In this document: positions 32,301 through 43,127 of the stretch, piece by piece
How positions within the stretch are numbered: position 1 is the first letter of the stretch
Layout: each line of letters starts with the position of its first letter
Assembly (NCBI GenBank): GCA_039707655.1
Contig: CM077671.1
Span: forward strand, 303,614,509-303,678,508
DNA from: Elymus sibiricus
Taxonomy: Eukaryota > Streptophyta > Magnoliopsida > Poales > Poaceae
Direction: 5' to 3'
DNA: 64,000 bases
Notes under the pieces: model-generated
Databases searched by the model: none
What the model saw: only the letters and a program-made list of their open reading frames with translations
Told to the model about the DNA's origin: nothing
Program-made: the position numbers and the translations under genes

Positions 32301-33266
32301 CGTTTGGGACAGTTTGTTTGGCCACGACGGTGGCAGGTGTCACGAGGTGACACAGGGGCCACCCAAGGCATGACCCTGGGAGGGTATGATTGTCGGTGGT
32401 ACGGTAGGAGAGTCACGGGTTAGGCAAGTTTCGTTGGAGCAATGCTGGTCCACCCGAATGGGATCACGAGGCCAGGTGCTCCATGGTGTGGGTAAAGTGC
32501 GCAACCTCTGCAGAGTGAAAAATCTATTCGAATAGCCGCATCCACGGTATTGGACTGTCCGTCCAGGCCTCGCTAGGTGGTCAACCGTAACAGTGATAAT
32601 AATGAGGGAAGAACTTGTCTTATGCCCTGAAGTACTCAGTGGATCATGGATGTTCTGAGGGTTGTAAGGCAACCCGGAAGAGAGTAAGCTGAATCTGGTT
32701 AAGGTTTAGATTGGATCCTGAGATTATTCAGAGTATGGATTATTTACCTGATATGCTTTACTTTACTGCATTTTACTTTAGTGGCCATCTTGCTAGATAA
32801 ACCTGTTATGACTTGATAATTGATATTGCTAGCTAGTGATGCTATGCCATGTGAATTAATGTTGCTCTAATATTAAATGCATGCTTGAATGCCATGGATT
32901 GCTTTGCTTGGTGTATATGTTAGTTGGTTTGCTTGCGAGTACATTCAAAAGTACTCAGCGGCCTTTAACATGGCCAGGTTCACATAAGGATCCGTCGTCC
33001 GTCGTCGAGAAGCCGGAGCATTCGCGGGCTAGGAGAGTAACCCAGTCAGATCCCTATGGATTGGACCCACACCAAGACCCTGCTGCCTTAGATAGAGCTT
33101 TTCCGCTGCCATCACTCTTGTAATATATCTTGTAAGACTTATATATCCATTAATAGAAATGCCTGTGTTCATGATACTTGTTGTAAACGCGCATGCCAGA
33201 GTGATTTCCTGGGCTGGTATGCGTGGCGACCGTCTGGCTACAGTGGTAATCAGGCGGGGCACCACA
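29304..33266 (+). repeat. 3' LTR, 3,963 bp
   Basis: Aligns over its length with 22,341-26,316. It has one 12-bp deletion in the GC-rich part near 31,240 and many transitions. Confidence 0.88.
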
Positions 33267-34491
33267 AGAGGGCCGTATAGTTCTCTAGTGGCATCTCTCA
33301 TAAGCAAAGCATACGGTGAGTAAACAAATTACTGTTGGGCAATTGATAGAAAAGTGAATAATTATGCGATATTCACGACAATGATCATGTGTATATAGGC
33401 ATCATGTCCATAAGCAAATAGGCCGACTCTTGCTTGAACCTACTACTATTACTCCACTTCAAGAGCACTTCTATGCTTGCCTCTCTACGTATTAAGTTCA
33501 TGACAAATAGACTAATGCTTGGAGAACGATGACATGATGTAGACAAAGTAAACTCAACTAATATGAATAAACCCCATCGTTTTATCCTTAGTAGCAACAA
33601 CACAAAGATGCTACTTGTCCCCTTCTGTCACTGGGATATAGAAACTCGTCAGGTTGAACCTACAACAACGCACCATTCCCACCGAAGAAATATCAATCTA
33701 GTTTGCCAAACTATCTCAATAGATCGGGGAGCATTACGAAGCTATGATGATCACGCAAATAAGAATCATAGTAATCAGGCTTGACTCAAGTACTTTTCAT
33801 GAATAATCTGAACATAAACTCACAATTCATCGGATCCCAACAAACACACCATACAAAGGGATTACATCGGTTAGATCAAGGCAAAGATGCGATGAACATT
33901 CTATTGAAGATCGAGAGAAAGAGAGAGATTGTCATCTAGGTACTACCTACGGACCCATAGGTTTGCGGTGAACTACTCACACATCATGGTGAGGGTTGCA
34001 AGGTTGATGAAGAGGCCCTCCGTGATCAATCTCCCCTCCGGCAAGGTGCCAGAATGGAGGTGTAGATGGCCTCCCGTCGGAACAGAGGCTTGCGGTGGGA
34101 GAAAAAGTGTTTCGGGAGCGCTTCTGATGTTTTTAGGGTAGATGTGAATTTATAGGCCAGAGAACGACGTCGGGGGACGCTCCAGGGGGGCGCGGCCTAA
34201 TATGTGGTGGGCCCCTGGTGCATCGCCTGGCCCTCCTCCGAAGCTTCTAGGTCTTGTATTGGTCCAAAAAAATCACCAAAAAGTTTCGTGGCCATTGGAC
34301 TCCGTTTGGTATTGTAACTCAGAAAAGGCAAAAACACACAGAAAACAAGAACTGGCAGTGGGCACTGGGTCAATAGGTTAGTGCTCAAAAATATTATAAA
34401 TTGGTAAATAAATACCCAAAAAGTATCCTAGAATGATAATATATCAGCATGGAACAATAAAAAATTATAGATACGTTGGAGACGTATCAGT

Positions 34492-34507
34492 ATCCCCAAG
34501 CTTAATA
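34492..34507 (-). other. Polypurine tract of the Athila-type element
   Basis: Minus-strand AAGCTTGGGGATAC directly precedes the LTR start at 34,491, the expected primer site for plus-strand synthesis. Confidence 0.65.
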
Positions 34508-37384
34508 CCTGCTCGTCCTCGAGGAGGTAAATGATAAAAATAGAATTTTTTATTTGACATGCTACCCATTACGTAATCTTTGGTATGTATGCTCATTGAG
34601 AAATGATGAATTAACAAACTGCAACATAGTAGTATTTATAAGTATAAGAAACAAAATCATTAATTTTTCAAAGTATATGATCCTAAAAGAATGTTTTACC
34701 CCTATTCATCTTATTATATTACCAAGGCATGACTCCGTCTTCACCACATAGATACTAATGTTAAGCACCACGGTGTCGAAGTCAGGCAATTGGATCGTAC
34801 TTTTTCAATATGCATCAACTTTTTATTCTTCACGCAGTACATGAGCGTGAACCATTGGACATAGCATATAGGTGGAATAGAATATGGTGGCAGGTATCAA
34901 AGGGGTAAAAAGTGGAGAAGATAGTCTCGCATCAACTAGGCGTACCAACGAGCTATGAAGATGCCTCATCGATAGATATCAATGCGAGGAGTAGGGATTG
35001 CCATGCAAATGATGCACTATAGCTATAAGTGTATGAAAGCTCAACTGAAGCTAAGTGGGGTGTGCATCAAACTTGCTTGCTCATGAAGACCTCGGGCATT
35101 TGAGGAAGCCCGTCATAGGAATATACAAGCCAAGTTTATTATACGAAAAGGTAATTCCCACTAGCATATGGAAGTGTCAACATAGGAGACTCTCTATATG
35201 AAGAACGTGATGCCACTCTGAGGGACAAGTGTGGTAAAGGATAGTAGCAAAGTCCCTTCTCTCTTTTCTCTCATTTTTTTTATTTTTTATGGTGGGCTTT
35301 TCTCTCTTTTTTTTCTTTTTTTGCCTCCCCCATTTTCTCTCTCTTTTTTATATGGTGGGCTCATTTGGCCTCCCCCATTTTTATTTCATTTTTCATCCGG
35401 AGTCTCATCCCTACTTGTGGGGGAATCATAGTCTCCATCATCCTTTCCTCATTGGGACAATGCTCTAATAATGATGATCATCACACTTTTATTTACTTAC
35501 AACTCAACATGAAGAACTGATAGCAAGATATGACTCTGTATGAACGCCTCTGGCAATGTACCAGGATGTGCAATGATCTAGCGTGACATGTATAAAAAAT
35601 ATGAAGAACGGTGGCTTGGCCACAAATACCATGTCAGATCTATACGATCATGCAAAGCATTATGATGGTGAACGAACTAGTCATATGAAGTGACGATGGA
35701 ATTTGCATGGCAATATATCTCGGAATGGCTATGGAAATTCCATAATAGGTAGGTATGGTGGCTGTTTTGAGGAAGATATAATGAGGCTTATGTGCAACAG
35801 AGCGTATCATGTCACGGGGTTTGGATGCACCGGCGAATATTTCAACCGATCCTCGAGGTGAGAATGGGCTATGCACGGTACCGAAGAGGCTAGCAAATAT
35901 GAGAAGGTGAAGATGCGTATGTCCATGGTGTCACATTAGTCATAAAGAACTCACATACTTATTTCAAAGTTTTATTAGTTTGATCACAAATCAAAGTACT
36001 CCTCGCATGCCCCGAGGGAGGAGGTTGATAGGAGTTTACCATCGCGCGCCCCCGACTCAAAATAACACTAGGATTTCAACGAGGAATATAAATGCTCACA
36101 CATCATCACCATGCCTCTTTAATTTTTAGATGAATAACAAGTTAACACCTCTTAATCTCGACACTTCTACGAATCAACAATTTTGGACTCACTCCTTTTT
36201 CATATTACCACATCAATGTCATTAACCCACAACTTCTCAATATGCGCTACACGATGGTTTTGATTATCATTCATTAAATACCTAATATTCTTGGACTAGT
36301 CTTATGACCCATGCAAATTACCGTCACTATTACTCAGCTGTCAAACAAATACAAGTGAAGAACGAGAGCATATTATTTCTATAAATTCTACACGCCAGCG
36401 TGCTCAAAAAGATATAAGTCAAGTACTAGAGCAACTGCCTAGCTCAAAAGATATAGGTGAAGCACATAAAGTATTCTAGCAAATTATCATTAAGGTGTAT
36501 CTCTCTCAAATAGGTGTGTCCAGCAAATGATGATTGTGACAAACTGAAAGTAAAAGCAAACGACGCTCCAAGCAAAACACATATCATGTGATGAATAAAA
36601 ATATAGCTCCAAGTGACATACCGATGGATTGAGACGAAAGAGGGGATGCCTTCCGGGGCATCCCCAAGCTTAGACGCTTGAGTCTCCTCAGAATTATACT
36701 TCGGGTGCCTTTGGCATCCCCAAGCTTGGGCTCTTGCTACTCCTTATTCCGTAGTCCATTGTGATCACACCCAAAACTTGAAAACTTCAATCACACAAAA
36801 CTCAACAAAACTTCGTGAGATCCGTTAGTATAAGAAACATATTGCATACTTGAGGTACTGTGATAAATTTATTCAAATTCATTTTTGCATAATAGGTGAT
36901 GTATTCTAACTTCCCCATGGCTTACACCCCCCTGATATAGTCCATGCCATAGTCAAAACAAGCAAACTATGCAAGCAAAACAGAATCTGTTTAAAACAGA
37001 ACAGTCTGTAGCAATCTGTAAAGAGACTATACTTCTATAACTCTAAAAATTCTGAAAAATTAGGACAACGTAAGAAATTTCTATATCAATACTGTGTTAA
37101 AATTTGAGATCATTATCACGCTCTAGTAAAAAAGTAAAATTCCTTCACTGGAGTCAAAGTTTCTGTTTCGGATTCAGCATCGTTTCTACTCACCTTGTGA
37201 GTCATCCCAAAGGCTTTACTTGGCACAAACACTAATTAAAACATAAAAACACAATCATTACAGAGGCAACAATATTTTTATCATACAAAAACAGAAATTA
37301 AAAAACAAAAATAAAGATACATATTGGGTTACCTCCCAGCAAGCACTGTTGTTTTATGCCCCTAGCTAGGCATAATGAATAGTT
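34508..37384 (-). other. Non-coding 3' internal region of the Athila-type element
   Basis: About 2.9 kb without coding domains. Two GCTTGGGGATGCC motifs (minus strand, about 36,655-36,670 and 36,715-36,730) resemble the polypurine tract. A T-rich run stands at 35,270-35,390. Long non-coding stretches before the 3' LTR are usual in this group. Confidence 0.6.
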
Positions 37385-37758
37385 TCAAGTGTTGTAGTAA
37401 TCATGAAGACGACCCGTCATGCTAAAATCATATTCCCTTGTTTGAGCAGCAAGCTTCCTAATAGGTAAACAAAAATAATTGAAGGGACTAAACTTCACAA
37501 CACAAGGGTCTGAGAGGTCTATTTCGGAAGGAATAGGTGGTGCCTCCTTTGGTTTCTCATAGGTGATGGCTATCTCGTCATTGCATAAGTTTCGATAAAT
37601 ATATTTCCTCAATGATCTCTGAAGTTCATAACCCATTCCAAGTTTTGGTATAGAAAATTGATCATTGTGTTCAGAAATTTTATCAACTAGTACATTTGGT
37701 GGAACCTTCTTTCTAAGATTTTCATCATAAGCAACATAATCTGTAGACTTCAATTTCC
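37385..37758 (-). pseudogene. 3' ORF fragment of the Athila-type element
   Basis: An open frame of about 124 codons ends at 37,385 and enters the CACTA at 37,758, so its 5' part is cut off. It contains FSIPKLGMGYELQRSLRKYI and KFSPFNYFCLPIRKLAAQ. I know such text from the region downstream of pol in Triticeae Athila-type elements. The function is unknown and I see no catalytic motif. The apparent start inside the CACTA is an artefact of the junction. Confidence 0.55.
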
Positions 37759-37776
37759 CACTAGTAGAGAACATGG
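37759..37776 (-). repeat. Terminal inverted repeat end of the CACTA element
   Basis: CACTAGTAGAGAACATGG. The partner end is outside the window, so inversion and the 3-bp duplication cannot be checked. Confidence 0.7.
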
Positions 37777-37975
37777 TACTAGTCCCGGTTCCAGAGGGCC
37801 TTTAGTCCCGGTTCTGGAACCGGGACAAAACAAACAGGACTAATACCCAAAACCTTTAATCCCGGTTTGCTTACGAACAGGGACCAAAGGGGCTCCACAT
37901 GGCCGCTGCGGGGCGCCCAGGCAGGAGGACCTTTAGTCCCAGTTGGTAACACCAACCGGGACCAAAAGGCAGCCA
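37776..37975. repeat. CACTA subterminal repeats
   Basis: At least four CTTTAGTCCCGGTT / AACCGGGAC palindromic units. In En/Spm-type elements such motifs bind the TNPA-like protein during transposition; here that is by analogy. Confidence 0.75.
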
Positions 37976-38028
37976 CGCGTCAGCAGCTCGCAGGCGCTGG
38001 GGGTTTTGTTTTTTTTGGAAGGGGGGGG

Positions 38029-38649
38029 TGTCGTGGATATTACCCCGCGGTATAACCCGGCCGGAAGTATGACCCGGCCAGGACTTGGCGACTCATTGGT
38101 GACCCGGTCGAGACTTGGCGGTTCATTGGTGACCCGACAGGCGGGTCAGACGAGCGACAAGGCCCAGGGCCCAGTGAGCAAGCCGGCGCAAGGCGGCTCG
38201 TGGACGGGCCTGGAGGGGCGGCTCACAAGAGAAGGCCCAAAGGAGAGAAATGATTCCCTCACAAAGGAAACAAGACCCGGATTAGGATTCAAGAGAGACT
38301 AGTCCTAATCCTACTCCTAGTAGGACTCTACATGTAAACCTACCCTTTTCACTTATATAAGGAGGGGTAAGGCGCCCCAAGAGAGACAAGTTGACAACTT
38401 CAAGTCATTAGAGATAGACAGATTAGAGGCTCTCGAGATTAGAGGCAGCAAGACAGCACCCTTGTAATCGATACACCAATCAATACACACAAAGCAGGAC
38501 ATAGGCTTTTACCTCCATCGGAGGGGCCGAACCTGGGTAAACTCGCGTCTCTCGATTCCGACCAACCCCTCTCAAGCCGCCACATAGTTGTGATGGCCTC
38601 ACACCCAAGTTCTCTCCCCAGGACATCTTGCCGTGACAAAACCACGACA
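38029..38649 (+). repeat. 5' LTR of the non-coding Gypsy-type element
   Basis: TGTCGTGGATATTACC...CCACGACA. Includes a duplicated CATTGGTGACCCG segment near 38,090-38,145 absent from the 3' LTR. TATA box TATATAA at 38,354-38,360. Confidence 0.88.
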
Positions 38650-38650
38650 G

Positions 38651-38668
38651 TTGGCGCCTACCGTGGGG
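38651..38668 (+). other. Primer-binding site
   Basis: TTGGCGCCTACCGTGGGG starts two bases after the LTR's CA end. The TTGGCGCC core is common in plant Gypsy elements. Confidence 0.7.
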
Positions 38669-39029
38669 CAGCGCACGGTGGTGTTGAGTTCTTGAAGGAA
38701 GCTCCCCAGGGATCGAGAAGCTCGTAATTTACCAGATGAAGAAGAGTTGACACGGAAGGATCTACGCCGACTCTGAGTTCATCGGATGGCGTCGGGTATG
38801 CTGCTGCCGCTGCAAGTCAAAGACGAGTCCGAGATCGACCGGGCCAGAGTATTTTCAAGCAATACAACCAAGCGGCTCATAGGCGTACGAAGCTGCACGC
38901 GCTGCTGCAACTGCAGCGGTCAAACCAAGAAAAAAAAACTAGAGATGGCCACGACCCAGATGCACGTGGACGGGGATTCGGAAAAACTACCACAACCCAA
39001 GATATGGACAGGGATACGGACTCGGCCTC

Positions 39030-40001
39030 TTCCGACCACGTCGCCGGCTCGCTTCCGCCGCCGTGGCCTGGATTCTCCTCTGCCTGGCGTGCCTTTCCGC
39101 CATGGCTTCGTCTCGTTGCATCCGTGCTTCAGCCGCCGCAGTGTTGACCCGCTGGCCTCGCATCGTCCATGCGGCTCAGCCGCCGCTGCGCCGTGGCCGG
39201 CTCGGACTCGGTCTCCGCCTGTCGCCGCTCCGTCGTGGCCGTCTTCGCCTCGCCACCGCGCCCCGGTTGCTCAGCCTCGCCGAGTGCCTCTGCCTGAACC
39301 GGCCCGGCGAGCCGCCCCCGCAACCCGCCGGCGCTGGCTCGCTGTCATCACTCCCGCTGGCCGCCCGAGCCGCCCTGGCAAGCCGCGCCGGCGAGCCGCC
39401 CCCGCAAGCCGCCGGCGCTGGCTCGCTGTCATCGCTCCCGCTGGCCGCCCGAGCCGCCGCGCGCCGCCTCCTGACTGCTCCTCCGCCGGCTCCCTCAGCG
39501 CGCCCGGAAGCCGCTTCCGTCGCCTCGCCCCGGCCGGCTTTACCGTGTGCTGCTCCGCCCACCGGCTCGCCGCGCCTCCGCCTCTCCGTGTGGATTTACC
39601 CACGTCTGCGAGCCGGCCCTTCCCTCCTGTTGAGCCGCTTCGAGCCGCAGCCGCCGCCGCAACCCTCGCCTCCGCCGCCGTCGCTGTGTCACCTCGCCCT
39701 GTGCGCCCGGCATCTCCCACCGTCGCCTTGCAGTACATACGAGCCATCGCGAGCCGGTGTGCCTGCTGGCCCCCCACGACGCTGCCGTGGCCTCCCTCGC
39801 CTCAAGCCTCCGGCCGGCTCACCGCTCCGCAACGGGCCGCCGCGAGCTGCTAGGAGCCGGCCTCGCCGTGCCTCCGCCAAAGTTGTACGAGTCGCCGCCG
39901 CCATGGTTCGCCCCCGCGCGCACCGCCGACTCGTCGCTGCCGTGCCCCGCTTGCCGGCTCCCCTGCGCCGGTTCCGCTCACTCCAAAGCCGGGTCGGGCT
40001 C
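39030..40001 (+). other. GC-rich zone of the Gypsy-type element, left part
   Basis: Over 70% G+C by eye, built of recurring CCGGCTCGC / GAGCCGCC words. Long overlapping open frames (38,786-39,853 and 39,063-40,088) occur on + and several on -, as expected when stop codons are rare. No domain is recognisable, so I do not call a protein. Confidence 0.65.
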
Positions 40002-41149
40002 TGTTGGAAATATGCCCTAGAGGCAATAATAAATTGGTTATTATTATATTTCCTTGTTCATGATAATCGTTTATTATCCATGCTATAATTGTATTGATTG
40101 GAAACTCAAATACATGTGTGGGTACATAGACAACACTGTGTCCCTAGTAAGCCTCTAGTTGACTAGCTCGTTGATCAAAGATGGTTAAGGTTTCCTAGCC
40201 ATTGACATGAGATGTCATTTGATAACGGGATCACATCATTAGGAGAATGATGTGATGGACAAGACCCAAACTAAGAACGTAGCATTTGATCATGTCAGTT
40301 TATTGCTATTGTTTTCTGCATGTCAAGTATCTGTTCCTATGACCATGAGATCATGCAACTCCCTGACATCGGAGGAGTACCTTGTGTGTATCAAACGTCG
40401 CAACGTAACTGGGTGACTATAAAGGTGCTCTACAGGTATCTCCGAGGGTGTCTGTTGGGTTGGCATGGATCAAGACTGGGATTTGTTACTCTGTGTGACG
40501 GAGAGGTATCTCAGGGCCCACTCGGTAATACAACATCACAATGAGCCTTGCAAGCAATGTGACTAAAGTGTTAGCCACGAGATCTTGTATTACGGAACGA
40601 GTAAAGAGACTTGCCGGTAACGAGATTGAACTAGGTATAGAGATACCGACGATCGAATCTCGGGCAAGTAACATACCGAAGAACAAAGGGAACAGCATAC
40701 GGGATTAACTGAATCCTTGACATAGAGGTTCGACCGATAAAAGATCTTCGTAGAATATGTAGGAGCCAATATGGGCATCCAGGTCCCGCTATTGGTTATT
40801 GGCCGTAGAGGTGTCTCGGTCATGTCTACATAGTTCTCGAACCCGCAGGGTCTACACACTTAAACGTTTGGTGACGATTAGTATAGTTGAGTTATTATGT
40901 TGGTGATCGAAGGTTGTTCGGAGTCCCGGATAAGATCCCGGACATGACGAGGATCTCCGGAATAGTCCGGAGGTAAAGATTGATATATGTGATAATAGTG
41001 TTTTGATCTCCGGAAGAGTTCCGGAGTTCACCGGAATGGGTTCCGGATGTTTACCGAAGTGTTCGGGTGCAGCAACACTTTATATGGGCCAAAGGGATAA
41101 AGCCCACGAGGTATTGGAAAGTGCAAAAAGTAGTTTTGCTGCCGCGTAA

Positions 41150-41280
41150 GCGGTACTACCGTTTTGTGAAGCGGTACTACCGCCCAAGCGGTACTACCGC
41201 TTGTGTGAAGCGGTACTACCGCCCAAGCGGTACTACCGCTTGTGTGAAGCGGTACTACCGCTTGTGCGCGGTACTGCAGG
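41150..41280 (+). repeat. Array of GCGGTACTACCGC palindromes in Copia U3
   Basis: Perfect copies at 41,171, 41,188, 41,210, 41,227 and 41,249. Imperfect copies stand at 41,150 and 41,268. Alternating spacings of 17 and 22 bp make a 39-bp higher-order unit. The array is repeated in the 3' LTR at 48,310-48,440. It lies about 100 bp upstream of the TATA box, so it may be a binding-site cluster. Confidence 0.9.
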
Positions 41281-41382
41281 GATCCGAGTTGGACTCTTTC
41301 CCTGCGGGCCAAACCGACCTTGTGCGGGCAAAACCGACCTGGAGGAGGCTTTTACTCCAAGTTTAGACCCCAAGGCTCAACA

Positions 41383-41390
41383 TATAAATA
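41383..41390 (+). promoter_or_regulatory. TATA box of the Copia LTR promoter
   Basis: TATAAATA in CAACATATAAATAGAGGGG, with the same sequence at 48,543-48,550 in the 3' LTR. A TATAAATA box is typical of BARE/Angela-type LTRs. Confidence 0.7.
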
Positions 41391-41849
41391 GAGGGGCAGG
41401 GCTAGCACACGGGATACATCAAGATTTCCCCAAGCCGTGTGCGGCAACCCTAACCCTCTAGTTCCTCCTCCATAATCTCCGTAGCGCTTGGCGAAGCCCT
41501 GCAGAGATTGTTCCTCACCACCATCACCACGCCGTCGTGCTGCTGGAACTCAACCACTACTTCACCATCGCTCGCTGGATCGAGGAGGTGAAGGCGTCAT
41601 CAAGCCGTACGTGTGTTGAACGCGGAGGTGCCGTCCGTTCGGCGCTAGTTCGTGATCGGATCGAGGGACGACTTGCGATTTGGATCGCGGAGACGTTCGA
41701 CTACATCAACCACGTTTCTTAAACGCTTCCGCTTAGCGATCTACAAGGGTATGTAGATTTACTCTCCCTCTCGTAGATGCTCATCACCATGGATAGATCT
41801 TGTGTGTGCGTAGGAAATTTTTTGTTTCCCATGCAACGTTCCCCAACAG

Positions 41850-41861
41850 TGGCATCCGAGC
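41850..41861 (+). other. Copia primer-binding site
   Basis: TGGCATCCGAGC, one base after the LTR. It matches the Met-tRNA site TGGTATCAGAGC at 10 of 12 positions. Confidence 0.75.
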
Positions 41862-43127
41862 TAGGTCTATGCGTAGATGAGATCTCGAGTAGAACACAAA
41901 CGAGTTGTGGGCGTGGGTGTATACATATTGCTTGCCGTTACTAGTTGATACTTGATTCGGCGGTATTGTGAGATGAAGCGGCCCGGACCGACATTACGCG
42001 TACACTTACGCGAGACAGGTTCCTTCAACTGACATGTAATTTTGTTGCATAAAGATGGCTAGCGGGTGTCTATCTCTCTCACTTTAGTTGAATCGATTTC
42101 AATGAAGAGGGTTCTTTTAGAAGATCAAAAAGGAATCACTACACCACGTTGTGGTTTTGCGTAGGTAAGAACGGTTCTTGCAAACCCGTAGCAGCCACGT
42201 AAAATTTGCAACAACAATTAGAGGACGTCTAACTTGTTTTTGCAGGGTATGTTGTGATGTGATATGGCCAATTACATGATGAGATATATGTGATGTATGA
42301 GATGATCATGGGTTGTATAGAATATCACGACTTGCATGTCGATGAGTATGGCAACTGGCAGGAGCCATAGAGTTCTCTTTAATTATTGTATGACCTGCGT
42401 GTCAATCATTAAGCGCTATGTAATGCTTTACTTTATCGCTAAACGTTAGCAATAGTCGTGGAAGCAACAGTCGGCGCGACAACCTTATGGCGACACGTTG
42501 ATGGAGATCAAGATGATGGAGATCATGGTGTCATGCCGGTGACGATGGAGATCATGCCGGTGCTTTGGAGATGGAGATCAAAAGCACAACTTCATGGCCA
42601 TATCATGTCACTTATGATTTGCATGTGATGTTAATCCTTTTATGCATCTTATTTTGCTTAGGACGACGGTAGCATTATAAGGTGATCCCTCACTTAAATT
42701 TCAAGATAAATTGTGTTCTCCCCGAGTGTGCACCGTTGCGAAAGTTCGTCGTTTCGAGACACGCCGTGATGATCGGGTGTGATAGACTCCACGTTCACAT
42801 ACAACGGGTGCAAGCCATGTTGCACACGCGGAACACTCGGGTTAAACTTGACGAGCCTAGCATGTACAGTCATGGCCTCGGAACACAAGAGACCGAAAGG
42901 TCGAACATGAGTCATATAGTAGATATGATCAACATGAAGATGTTCACCATTGAAACCACCTCGACTCACGTGATGATCGAACTTGAGTTGGTGGATTTGG
43001 ATCATGTTACACTCGAATGACCGGAGGGATGTCAATTTGAGTGGGAGTTTTTAAGTAATATGATTAATTAAACTCATTATCTTGAACAATAGTCTAAGTT
43101 GTCTTTGCTATATTTATGTTGTAGATC
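41862..43127 (+). other. Copia untranslated leader
   Basis: About 1.27 kb between primer site and polyprotein ATG, without a long ORF. A long leader of this kind is usual in the BARE/Angela group and would hold dimerisation and packaging signals. Several upstream short ORFs are present (for example 42,682-43,020). Confidence 0.7.

Larger units (their letters stand above)
22341..33266 (+). mobile_element. Non-coding LTR element with about 4-kb LTRs
   Basis: It lies inside the Athila-type LTR. Two long direct repeats (22,341-26,316 and 29,304-33,266) start TGTAACAC and end CCACA. They flank a 3.0-kb interior with a Met-tRNA-type primer site and a polypurine tract. Flanks AGGGG and AGAGG are a 5-bp target duplication with one change. 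The interior has no recognisable gag or pol, so it must be non-autonomous. TGTAACACCC starts plus a GGGGGGTAG tract are typical of chromovirus (Tekay/Del) relatives; that placement is inference. LTR divergence is about 4% in the stretches I compared, older than the elements to the right. Confidence 0.85.
22006..34491 (-). repeat. 3' LTR of the Athila-type element, split by an insertion
   Basis: Two parts, 22,006-22,340 and 33,267-34,491, together about 1.56 kb once the 10.9-kb insertion is removed. TG...CA ends on the minus strand. Confidence 0.75.
22006..37758 (-). mobile_element. Athila-type Gypsy element, minus strand (carries insertions)
   Basis: Level 2 of the nest. On the minus strand the 3' LTR begins TGATACGTCTCCAACGTATC at 34,491 and ends ...CGAGTATCA at 22,006. 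It is split by the element at 22,341-33,266. The internal region runs from 34,492 up to 37,758, where the CACTA transposon interrupts it. The LTR start and text are typical of the Sabrina/WHAM/Fatima group of Triticeae. The exact family is not settled. The rest of the element, with pol and the 5' LTR, should lie right of the window. Only a short downstream ORF fragment is coding here. Confidence 0.75.
40002..41848 (+). repeat. Copia 5' LTR
   Basis: 1,847 bp, TG...CA. U3 carries six to seven GCGGTACTACCGC palindromes. TATA box TATAAATA at 41,383-41,390. Confidence 0.95.

Noticed and set aside
37759..37774. Start codon of the minus-strand ORF 37,385-37,774
   Set aside because: It lies in the CACTA terminus, so the first residues are a junction artefact, not part of the Athila-type protein.
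38786..40088. ORFs of 355 and 341 codons in overlapping frames
   Set aside because: Low-complexity GC-rich sequence with open frames on both strands; the second runs into the inserted Copia LTR, so it cannot be an ancestral gene.
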